Shown: positions 44,637-52,189 of the stretch, piece after piece
How the letters are laid out: every line of letters starts with the position of its first letter
Numbering within the stretch: the stretch's first letter is position 1
Assembly: GCA_023393115.1 (NCBI GenBank)
Contig: JAEWMS010000066.1
Location: forward strand, 1-64,000
Direction: 5' to 3'
Source of the DNA: Bacillota bacterium
GTDB taxonomy: Bacteria; Bacillota; Clostridia; Acetivibrionales; DSM-1351
DNA: 64,000 bases
Translations under genes and position numbers: made by a program
The notes under the pieces: model-generated
Seen by the model: the letters and a program-made list of their open reading frames with translations, nothing else
Told to the model about the DNA's origin: nothing
Database searches by the model: none

Positions 44637-45936
44637 GCAGCCCAGATATTCCTGTGCCATAGGAGCGCAGCAAACTGTAGTAGCCATTAAAAGAGGCGTG
44701 CCGATATTGCATGCCGGCCCGGGCTGCAGTTCAAAGGTAAGCTCACTTATTGGTCAGGGTGAAGGTTATGCGGGAGGAAATACAATTCCCTGTACAAATA
44801 CCAGTGAAGCTGAAGTTGTATATGGTGGCGAGGGCAGGCTAAGAAACGTTGTTGACGGCGCTTTTAAGGTAATAGATGCCGATTTGTATGTGGTTCTTAC
44901 AGGATGTACCTCAGATATTGTCGGCGATGATGTCGGCAGAGTAACAAGTGAATACCAAGTACTGGGAAAACCTATTGTTTTCGCAGAAACAGGCGGTTTC
45001 AAAAGCAATAATTATGTGAGCCACGAATCGGTTGTCAACGCAATTATTGATCAATACGTGAATGTGCATAACAAAGGTGGAAACACAAAAAAAGGCCTTG
45101 TTAACGTATTTGCAACAGTACCCTACCAGGACCCTTACTGGAATGGAAATCTTGAAGAGCTTAAACGTATTCTTCAGGGTATAGGACTTAAGGTAAATAT
45201 ACTATTCGGAAATGAATCAGAAGGCGTTGATGAATGGAAGACCATTCCCGACGCAGAGTTTAATATTTTAATAAACACCTGGACCGGGCTTGGAATTGTA
45301 AAGCACCTTGAGGAGAAATATGGTACACCATATTTACAATTCCCATACATACCCATTGGAGGAATAGAGACAACAAAATTCCTCAGACAGGTAGCAGAGT
45401 TTGGTGAACTGGATAAGAAAATCGTTGATGCCTTTATTAACAAGGAAGAAGAAAAATACTATTCCTTCATCGAAAGAACAGCCGACTTTATGCTTGAATT
45501 CAGATATGGAATCCCAAGAAGATTCTATACAATTTTGGACGCAGCTTATTCCTTGGGCTTTTCCAAATTCTTATTAAATGAATTGGGTATTATTCCGGCA
45601 AAACAATACATAATTGACGATACTCCTGAAGATTTCCGGGAAAGCATTAAAGAGCAATTTTCAAGGATATCTGATCTAAGATCAGCAGAAGTAGCTTTCT
45701 CCATAGACGGAGGTACTATACAACAAGAAATCAGGGAAGAGCCTCAGAAAAACAGGGCGATAATACTCGGCAGCGGCTGGGAAAGAGACCTGGCCAATGA
45801 TATTAAGGCAGATCTGCTGATTATAAGCGCACCGGTAACCTACAGATTGGTACTTAATTGTGGATATGCCGGCTACAATGGCGGGTTGAGAGTAATAGAA
45901 GACATATATGACAGAGTACTGAATACGTACAGATAA
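44620..45936 (+). CDS. Nitrogenase component 1-like protein, beta-type (NifK/MarK-like), second pair
   Basis: A 438-residue beta-type protein with Cys12 (PRYSCAIGA), Cys36 (GPGCSSK) and Cys96 (LTGCTSDIVGDDV) matching NifK P-cluster ligands, plus Cys58. It is a paralogue of the protein at 36774. ATG 44620 follows TTGGAGG (44605-44611); the frame opens further upstream only by including that site. The 17-base overlap with the D gene shows a two-subunit enzyme. It is followed by metNI in the same direction, 72 bases later. Confidence 0.88.
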   Translation: MLKFIEQPRYSCAIGAQQTVVAIKRGVPILHAGPGCSSKVSSLIGQGEGYAGGNTIPCTNTSEAEVVYGGEGRLRNVVDGAFKVIDADLYVVLTGCTSDIVGDDVGRVTSEYQVLGKPIVFAETGGFKSNNYVSHESVVNAIIDQYVNVHNKGGNTKKGLVNVFATVPYQDPYWNGNLEELKRILQGIGLKVNILFGNESEGVDEWKTIPDAEFNILINTWTGLGIVKHLEEKYGTPYLQFPYIPIGGIETTKFLRQVAEFGELDKKIVDAFINKEEEKYYSFIERTADFMLEFRYGIPRRFYTILDAAYSLGFSKFLLNELGIIPAKQYIIDDTPEDFRESIKEQFSRISDLRSAEVAFSIDGGTIQQEIREEPQKNRAIILGSGWERDLANDIKADLLIISAPVTYRLVLNCGYAGYNGGLRVIEDIYDRVLNTYR

Positions 45937-46008
45937 TCAAGAAAAGCCGCAAACGTTCTTTAATTACTGTTTGCTGAACGAGCAAAGGCACGTATTTTGG
46001 AGGTTACC

Positions 46009-46800
46009 ATGGGAAACAGTTTTATTGTTATAGAAGATTTGTATAAGACCTTTAAGAATTCTGATGGAGATGTTGAGGTGTTAAAGGGTATAAATCTTGA
46101 ACTTGATAAGGGCGATATTTTTGGAATAGTAGGGTTCAGCGGTGCGGGAAAGTCAACATTAATAAGATGTTTGAACAGACTTGAAGCACCGGACAGCGGC
46201 AGGATAAGAATTGGAGAACATGAAATTACAGAGCTGTCCAAAAAGGAATTGAATCTTCATCGACAAAAAATTGGTATGATTTTTCAACATTTCAATCTTT
46301 TTGACTCCAGAACTGTTTTCGGCAATGTAGCCTATCCCCTTGAAATTTCAGGTTATGATAAAAAGCATATCAGAAGTCGGGTTGATGAAATTCTCGAACT
46401 GGTTGAACTCAGTGACAAAACAAACTGTCACATTGGACAATTAAGCGGAGGACAAAAGCAGAGGGTTGGAATTGCAAGAGCCCTTGCCAATAACCCAGAT
46501 GTATTGCTTAGCGACGAAGCAACCTCGGCACTTGACCCGCAAACAACTCTATCGGTACTTGATCTTCTCAAGGATATAAACAGGAAACTGGGACTGACTA
46601 TACTACTAATAACTCACGAACTGGAGGTAATAAAATACTCCTGTAACAACATGGCTGTTCTTGAGAGTGGTGTTATAGTTGAAAAAGGGCCTGTTAGAGA
46701 GGTTTTCAGAAATCCGAAAAGTGATACTGCAAAATTATTTGTAAAAATAAATGAGGAATTTGCAGCTAATCAATGGGTAAAGGAGGGTGATTTCATATGA
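46009..46800 (+). CDS. metN: Methionine-type ABC transporter ATPase, lacking the NIL domain
   Basis: A 263-residue ABC ATPase: Walker A GFSGAGKST (42-50), signature LSGGQKQRVGIARALA, Walker B VLLSDEATSALDP, and LGLTILLITHELEVI, as in MetN. Usual MetN is about 340 residues and ends in a NIL (ACT-like) domain that binds methionine and inhibits transport; here that domain is absent. So uptake may be free of this feedback or the ligand may not be methionine. The start at 46009 follows TTGGAGG. It overlaps metI by 4 bases. Confidence 0.92.
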   Translation: MGNSFIVIEDLYKTFKNSDGDVEVLKGINLELDKGDIFGIVGFSGAGKSTLIRCLNRLEAPDSGRIRIGEHEITELSKKELNLHRQKIGMIFQHFNLFDSRTVFGNVAYPLEISGYDKKHIRSRVDEILELVELSDKTNCHIGQLSGGQKQRVGIARALANNPDVLLSDEATSALDPQTTLSVLDLLKDINRKLGLTILLITHELEVIKYSCNNMAVLESGVIVEKGPVREVFRNPKSDTAKLFVKINEEFAANQWVKEGDFI

Positions 46801-47507
46801 ATTTAGAAAACAGCAGCTTAATTGAAGTTTTGAGGAGTGCTTTCGGAAAAGACGTATGGGCAATTGTTACTCCTGCAATAAAAGAAACCCTCTATATGAC
46901 TATTCTGACTACAATTTTCACCCTGCTGCTTGGAGTCATACTGGGAATAGTTCTTGTGGTAACGGATAAACAGGGTATACATCCTCTTCCTGCGTTTAAC
47001 AGGATACTTGGTGCCATTGTTAATGTATTAAGGTCTCTGCCTTCAATGATACTTATAATTCTTACACTGCCGCTTTCAAGACTTTTTATTGGAAGAGCCT
47101 ATGGTCCTGAAGCATGTATTCTGGCATTGGTGGCAAGTTGTGTTCCAATGTTCGGCAGACTTGTGGAAAGTAGTATCCTGGAGGTTGCAAAAGGAAAAAT
47201 CGAAGCAGCAAAAGCTATGGGCACACACAACCGTTATATAATAACCAAGGTGCTGATACCTGAAGCCATGCCTTCACTTGTCAGAGCTTTCACTATAGCT
47301 GTAATCGCAATCATTGCCACAACAGCTCTTGCAGGCTCCTTCGGAGCTGGTGGCCTCGGAGATGTGGCAGTAAGGTTCGGGTATTCCAGATTTAAGACAG
47401 ACATACTTATAGCTGCGGTGCTGGTGCTGATAATACTGGTTCAGCTGGTTCAGTTTCTGGGTGAGTCAATATCCAAGTACATTATCAAAAAAAGATTTTT
47501 AATGTGA
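46797..47507 (+). CDS. metI: Methionine-type ABC transporter permease
   Basis: A 236-residue permease with about five to six membrane segments and the EAA loop AAKAMGTHNRYIITKVLIPEAMPS, typical of MetI. ATG overlaps the metN stop by 4 bases, with GGAGGGTG upstream. Together with metN and the broken metQ it formed a MetNIQ importer for methionine or a related thioether-containing compound. Confidence 0.94.
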   Translation: MNLENSSLIEVLRSAFGKDVWAIVTPAIKETLYMTILTTIFTLLLGVILGIVLVVTDKQGIHPLPAFNRILGAIVNVLRSLPSMILIILTLPLSRLFIGRAYGPEACILALVASCVPMFGRLVESSILEVAKGKIEAAKAMGTHNRYIITKVLIPEAMPSLVRAFTIAVIAIIATTALAGSFGAGGLGDVAVRFGYSRFKTDILIAAVLVLIILVQLVQFLGESISKYIIKKRFLM

Positions 47508-47593
47508 GTAATGTATATATGAGTTTAATTTTGAAAGGTTCTATTACGTTTAGGAACGCTAAATACAAAAATTTTGAAAGGATGAATTAATTT

Positions 47594-48447
47594 ATGAAAA
47601 AAAGAATTCTAACACTTATAGGAGTTATATTATCAATTGTGCTTTTAGCCGCAGGCTGCGGAAAAACTGCTAATACGTCAAGCGAAAGTACAGCAGCGGC
47701 GCAGACTTTCTCAAAGGATAAACCGGTTACCTTAAAGGTTCTGGCAGACCAGGTGCCCCATGCGGAGCTTTTGGAATTCGTTAAGCCTAAATTGGCTGAA
47801 CAGGGAGTAACATTGAAGTAACAATAGCTCAGGGTTCTCTTGGAGAACGTGGTAATGAGGTTGTAGATAACGGTGAGTTTGATGTAAACTTCTTCCAACA
47901 CCAGCCTTACCTTGATTCAGTGAAAAAAGAGAAGGGTTATGACCTGGCAAATGCAGGCAATATTCACGTTGAACCAATTGGATTCTACTCAGCCAAGTAC
48001 AAAACAAAGGAAGAGATTCCTGATGGTGCTGTTATAGGTATTCCAAACGATGTAACAAATGAATACAGAGCACTAAAAATTCTCGAAGCAAACGGTTATA
48101 TAAAATTAAAGAGCGATTTGCCCGAACACTCAGCTACAGTAAAAGATATTGCTGAATATACTAAAAAAATTGAAATCAAGGAAATTGATTCAGCTCAATT
48201 AATAAGGCTGAAGGAAGACTTTGACGGATACATAACAAATACCAACAAGATACTTGAAGCCGGAATTGATGCCAATTCTGCATTGTTCAGAGAAGGCAAG
48301 GATTCACCTTATGCAAATATACTCACAACCAAGACCAGCAGAGCTAATGATCCTGCCATTGCAGCACTAAAGAATGCATTGACCACCGAGGAAGTGAGAA
48401 AATTTATTGAAGAGAAATATAAAGGTGCTGTAATCCCTGCTTTCTAG
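47594..48447 (+). pseudogene. metQ: Methionine-type binding lipoprotein MetQ with one frameshift
   Basis: First frame (47594-47821): signal peptide with lipobox (LLAAGC, Cys22), then VTLKVLADQVPHAELLEFVK and PKLAEQGVTLK, then a stop. After loss of one base at about 47812-47816 the second frame continues VTIAQGSLGERGNEVVDNGE and FDVNFFQHQPYLDS, NFQ-family text, to VIPAF at 48447. Restoring one base gives a complete protein of about 284 residues. It could be a sequencing error, a programmed shift or early decay. With it intact the MetNIQ system would be whole. Confidence 0.85.
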
Positions 48448-48467
48448 TCAGGAGTCGGGAGGTTAAT

Positions 48468-48806
48468 ATGAGTCAAAGAATTGCCATAGCAAGTAGTGAT
48501 GGTGTAAATATCGACCTTCACTTTGCAAGAGCATCGGGTTTTTACATATATGAGATCATCGATGAGAGCTCTGAATATATCGAGTATAGGGTAAATGATG
48601 CTACTTTAAGTAAACATGATGAAAATGAGTTCGAAAGAACGCTGAAAAACCTTTCGGATTGTAAAGCAATAATAGTAAGTCAGGTTGGATTAAATGCATT
48701 GGGCTTTATCCAATCCAGAGGCTTCAGGGTTTTCGAAGCACCCTACAGGATTGAAAGTGTACTTGAGAGGTTTATAGAAAAAGATATTTTGAACAGAAAT
48801 TTGTAA
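48468..48806 (+). CDS. Second NifX-type cofactor carrier-like protein
   Basis: A 112-residue protein of the same fold as 41853 (RIAIASSDGVNIDLHFARAS; IIVSQVGLNALGFIQSRG), about 35 percent alike by eye. It follows the metNIQ genes by 21 bases (GGGAGG upstream), so it belongs to the nitrogenase-like operon. Two NifX-like proteins match the two component 1-like pairs in number; one per pair is a possible reading. Confidence 0.82.
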   Translation: MSQRIAIASSDGVNIDLHFARASGFYIYEIIDESSEYIEYRVNDATLSKHDENEFERTLKNLSDCKAIIVSQVGLNALGFIQSRGFRVFEAPYRIESVLERFIEKDILNRNL

Positions 48807-48834
48807 TGCTGCAAAGCAGCAGACCGGAGGTTTT

Positions 48835-49497
48835 ATGGAAAGTGAAATGCTAACTGAATCACACATGCAAAACATTTTTAACACTTAATTAATACACGGA
48901 GGAATTGACGGGGACGAAAGAACAGGTGCTGTAAGCGTACCTATATATCAGACTTCCACTTACAAGCAGATAGAACTGGGGCAGCTAGAGGATACGAATA
49001 TTCAAGAACAGGAAATCCCACAAGGGAAGCACTTGAAGCTCTGATAAGGGACCTGGAGGCAGGAGAAGCTGGCTTTGCCTTTTCCTCGGGAATGGCAGCA
49101 ATTACAGCTGTTCTGCTCTTACTTAAAAGCGGTGATAAGGTTATCATTTCGAATAATGTATATGGAGGAACTTTCAGAGTAAGGGTATCCTTGCAGATCC
49201 GGTAGGATCAACTATGGGGGGAGGCCTTCCGGCTGCTACAGCATAGAAGGGATTGGAAATACTTTCATGCCCGAAACCATGAACAATTCACTTATTGATG
49301 AGGTAATAAAGGTTAATGATTCACAAGCCCTTCAGGAGGTTAAGCTGGTAGCACGTAAAGAAGGACTTCTGATAGGAACCTCGTCAGGAGCAGCTTTATA
49401 CGCTGCAAGAGTCATCTCCGAAAGGGTTGATAATACAAATATAGTGGTTATTTTCCCTGATAGAGGGGACCGGTATATCAGCAAGAATATTTTTTAG
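48835..49497 (+). pseudogene. Fused remnants of cystathionine gamma-lyase/synthase (5') and cystathionine beta-synthase-type (3') genes
   Basis: From ATG 48835: about 16 codons, a stop where the family has a Lys (ACT TAA TTA for TKL), then LIHGGIDGDERTGAVSVPIY, YEYSRTGNPTREALEAL (after a 1-base loss near 48985) and FSSGMAAITAVLLLLKSGDK: the N-terminal third of a Cys/Met-metabolism PLP enzyme. At about 49180 it jumps to a cysteine synthase/CBS C-terminus: GILADPVGSTMGGG, then after a frameshift IEGIGNTFMPETMNNSLIDE and EGLLIGTSSGAALYAARV. This is what a deletion between neighbouring mccB and mccA would leave. The reverse transsulfuration pair is thus lost. Confidence 0.8.
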
Positions 49498-49570
49498 CAA
49501 AATTAAGTGAGAATTAGTTTACAAAGAGATAAATCAAATTAATAACAATAATGATTAATACAAAACTTGT

Positions 49571-49616
49571 TGACTGGAAAACCAGAGACTGTATTTTATT
49601 ACAGTCTCTTTTTTTA
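49571..49616 (+). promoter_or_regulatory. Attenuator leader C upstream of metY
   Basis: TGA (49571-49573), perfect hairpin CTGG-AAAA-CCAG (49574-49585), then AGAC. The terminator AGAGACTGTA (49584-49593) pairs perfectly with TACAGTCTCT (49600-49609), followed by TTTTTTT. The last two bases of the small hairpin are also the first two of the terminator stem, so the two structures exclude each other in part. Confidence 0.7.
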
Positions 49617-49644
49617 ATCAAAATAGAATGAGAGAGGTGTATTT

Positions 49645-50970
49645 ATGGGAGTTTCAGATTTAAGTTTTGATACTTTGAAGGTTAGAGCAGGCTATAATCC
49701 AAAAGAACATAATTTTTCAGTTCAGGTTCCGGTGTATCAGACTGCTTCCTTTGATCTTGGTGACACTGACAGGGCAGGCAGATTGTTCAGTTTTTCAGAG
49801 TTTGGATATCTATATACCAGAGTGGGAAATCCTACTGTAGATGTTCTGGAAAAAAGAGTTGCAGCACTTGATGGTGCATCGGCCGCAATTGCTGTTGGTT
49901 CAGGTATGGCTGCTGTAACCTATTCATTGTTTAACGTAGCTGAGGGCGGAGGAAGAGTACTTACTACCGCTCAGGTATATGGTGGAACCTTTGATAGCTT
50001 TAAAAAGATTTATCCAAATTTCAATATTGAAATTGATCAGGTAAAGGAAATTGATAATCTTGAGGAATGGAGAAGTAAGATAACGCCCGATACCAAGGCA
50101 ATATTTGTTGAAACCATAAGCAATCCAAATGCCGCTATTGCTGATATTGAGGCTCTTGCTGAGATCGCACATGACAATGATATCCCCCTTATAGTTGACA
50201 ATACCTTTGCCACACCGTACTTATTAAATCCCATTAAATATGGAGCTGATATTGTTATCTATTCTGCAACAAAAGCTCTGAACGGGCATGGTAATGCCAT
50301 TGCAGGATTGATTCTTGAAAGCGGAAAGTTTAACTGGGCCAATGGAAAATTTCCGCAGTTTACAGAACCTGTCTATATGTTCAGAGATGCGAAGGGAAAA
50401 GAAAGAAGCTTCGTGGAAGCATTTGGGCCAGCCGCCTTTACAACCAGAGTCCGTATGAATTATCTTGCATACTTTGGTGCAGCACTGGGGCCCTTTGATG
50501 CGTATCTAGCCTTAGTGGGACTAGAAACATTATCTGAACGGGTACAAAAGCAGGTGTCCAATGCAGAAAAAATAATTAATTTCCTCGAATCCAGAGAAGA
50601 AGTAGCCTGGGTAAATCATCCTGCCGCCAAAGACAGCAAATACAAGCTGTTGGCACAAAAATATCTGCCTAAAGGTGCTGGTGCCATATTTACCTTTGGC
50701 TTGAAGGCAACAGAAGAACAAATAAATACTTTTATAGATTCAACAAGCATATTCAGTTATCACGCAAATGTTGGAGACGCAAGATCCCTTATAATTAATT
50801 CGCCAAAAACAACTCATGGAGAGCTTACCCTTGAGGAACTGAAGTTTGCAGAGATTCCTCCCGAAACACTTCGTTTGTCAATTGGTATAGAGGATGCCAA
50901 TGATCTGATAAATGATCTTGAAAAGGCCTTTAAAAATACATTCTCAAGTAAATCAGAGGATGTGGCCTGA
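49645..50970 (+). CDS. metY: O-acetylhomoserine sulfhydrylase
   Basis: PLP enzyme joining O-acetylhomoserine with sulfide (to homocysteine) or with methanethiol (directly to methionine). The 441-residue protein starts FDTLKVRAGYNPKEHNFSVQ and has VPVYQTASFDL, GNPTVDVLEKRVAALDG, and the PLP lysine Lys210 in SATKALNGHG. Length and sequence are MetY-like rather than cystathionine synthase-like. GAGAGGTG precedes the ATG, behind attenuator C. Being next to the nitrogenase-like genes it would capture methanethiol released by them. Confidence 0.94.
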   Translation: MGVSDLSFDTLKVRAGYNPKEHNFSVQVPVYQTASFDLGDTDRAGRLFSFSEFGYLYTRVGNPTVDVLEKRVAALDGASAAIAVGSGMAAVTYSLFNVAEGGGRVLTTAQVYGGTFDSFKKIYPNFNIEIDQVKEIDNLEEWRSKITPDTKAIFVETISNPNAAIADIEALAEIAHDNDIPLIVDNTFATPYLLNPIKYGADIVIYSATKALNGHGNAIAGLILESGKFNWANGKFPQFTEPVYMFRDAKGKERSFVEAFGPAAFTTRVRMNYLAYFGAALGPFDAYLALVGLETLSERVQKQVSNAEKIINFLESREEVAWVNHPAAKDSKYKLLAQKYLPKGAGAIFTFGLKATEEQINTFIDSTSIFSYHANVGDARSLIINSPKTTHGELTLEELKFAEIPPETLRLSIGIEDANDLINDLEKAFKNTFSSKSEDVA

Positions 50971-51014
50971 CTTTAGCATACCTATAATAACATTTTTAAA
51001 TAAAAAATTTAAAC

Positions 51015-51048
51015 TGCATGTGCTTGATAGGGAACTTATTATCACATG
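51015..51048 (+). promoter_or_regulatory. 5'-UTR hairpin before ssuA
   Basis: CATGTG (51017-51022) and CACATG (51043-51048) with a 20-base spacer, 8 bases before the GGAGG of ssuA. The left arm (TGCATGTG) resembles the one before cysK (TGCATGTA at 34792), and total size (33-34 bases) and distance to the ribosome site are alike. Confidence 0.45.
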
Positions 51049-51066
51049 TAAAAAATGGAGGTTAAA

Positions 51067-52170
51067 ATGCAAAAAACAAAAAGAATTTCTGTAGGAATTT
51101 CAGTAAAGCCGTTAATATTGGCTATATCTCTTTTAATCGGACTCACGGCCTGCGGCAGTACAGATAATGCGGTCGGGAGCACTCAGGGTTCAACAGTTTC
51201 CTCAAGTGCAGAAGTATCTAGTGCAGCTGCTTCAAGTTCAACTGCAGCAGATAAATCGGGTTCAAATAAGGATTTCAAATTCGGAAAGCTAAAGATTCAG
51301 GCACTGGGAGGTGGAGCCTGCGGTGCACCGTCCTATATTGCCCTGGAAAAAGGCTTCTTTGCCGAGGAAGGTTTGGATGTGGAACTGGTCAGTGGTACAC
51401 TGGATCAACTCAAAACAGGTTTGGTAACGGGAGAGTTTACGGTAACAAACGGAGACTTTCAATACTTCCCGTCAATCCAGCAGGGAATGGACTTGAAGAT
51501 AATCGGAGGCTTACATAAGGGTTGTATAAGATTGGTAGTTCCCCCAAATTCACCAATCAAAACAGCGAAGGATCTGAAGGGAAAGAAAATTGGTGTCGAC
51601 GAAATCGGTGGAACTCCAATGTCTGTAGCCACAATAGTGCTGGCCAATGCAGGGATAGACCCTCAAACAGAAGTAACCTGGTTGCCATATCCGCTGGATC
51701 AATTGACTCAGGCTGTAAAAAAAGGTGAAATAGACGCATTTGCTGCATGGGATCCCTATGGAGTACTTGCCGAGAAGAATGAAGGATATACATCACTTTC
51801 CGATATATCCACCGATCCGCTGTTTGCAGGTAAAAGCTGCTGCTTCCTGTATGCATCAAAGAAACAGATTGATGAAAATCCTGAAAGAGTAGCTGCCATA
51901 GCAAGAGCCTATAAAAAGGCAACTGAATGGATAAAGGCAAATCCTGAGGAAACAGCAAAGATAGAAATTGAGAAGAAATACGTCGCAACTGACGATCTTA
52001 AGCTTCTTACTGAGTTGATTAAATCCTATGATTATGAGTACACAACAGCTAATGCATATGACGACACTAAATATTTTGTTGAACAGTTTAACAAAACAGG
52101 CTTCCTGAAAAAGGACACAGATCCCAAAAGCTTTGCAGATCAGGTATTCTATGACATTCTAAATAAATAA
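51067..52170 (+). CDS. ssuA: Sulfonate/nitrate/taurine-type ABC transporter substrate-binding lipoprotein
   Basis: A 367-residue lipoprotein with lipobox Cys29 (GLTACG), a Ser/Ala-rich linker to about residue 75, then an NMT1/SsuA-like domain: GGGACGAPSYIALEKGFFAEE, NGDFQYFPSIQQG, LKGKKIGVDEIGGTPMS and FAAWDPYG. The fold binds sulfonates, nitrate, taurine or pyrimidine precursors; sulfonate is favoured by the sulfur context. The start at 51067 follows GGAGG (51057-51061). First gene of ssuA-C-B. Confidence 0.9.
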   Translation: MQKTKRISVGISVKPLILAISLLIGLTACGSTDNAVGSTQGSTVSSSAEVSSAAASSSTAADKSGSNKDFKFGKLKIQALGGGACGAPSYIALEKGFFAEEGLDVELVSGTLDQLKTGLVTGEFTVTNGDFQYFPSIQQGMDLKIIGGLHKGCIRLVVPPNSPIKTAKDLKGKKIGVDEIGGTPMSVATIVLANAGIDPQTEVTWLPYPLDQLTQAVKKGEIDAFAAWDPYGVLAEKNEGYTSLSDISTDPLFAGKSCCFLYASKKQIDENPERVAAIARAYKKATEWIKANPEETAKIEIEKKYVATDDLKLLTELIKSYDYEYTTANAYDDTKYFVEQFNKTGFLKKDTDPKSFADQVFYDILNK

Positions 52171-52189
52171 AAAGCTTTGAGAGGTTAAT

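Noticed and set aside
36774..45936. A classical nitrogen-fixation nif cluster
   Set aside because: No nifE, nifN, nifV, nifS/U or nitrogen regulators are near. The matching catalytic residues of NifD are absent and the neighbours are sulfur genes.
33456..49497. All frameshifts as sequencing errors
   Set aside because: Errors would also strike long genes such as smc and the intact nitrogenase-like genes. The large deletions and gene fusions at 35912-36656 and 48835-49497 cannot be base-calling errors. The single metQ shift remains open.
33313..49616. The four leaders as S-box (SAM-I), SMK or T-box elements
   Set aside because: They are too short (about 20 bases before the terminator). They lack the S-box AGAGA/GGGACTGGCCC-type cores, the SMK core and the T-box TGGNACCGCG-like antiterminator sequence.
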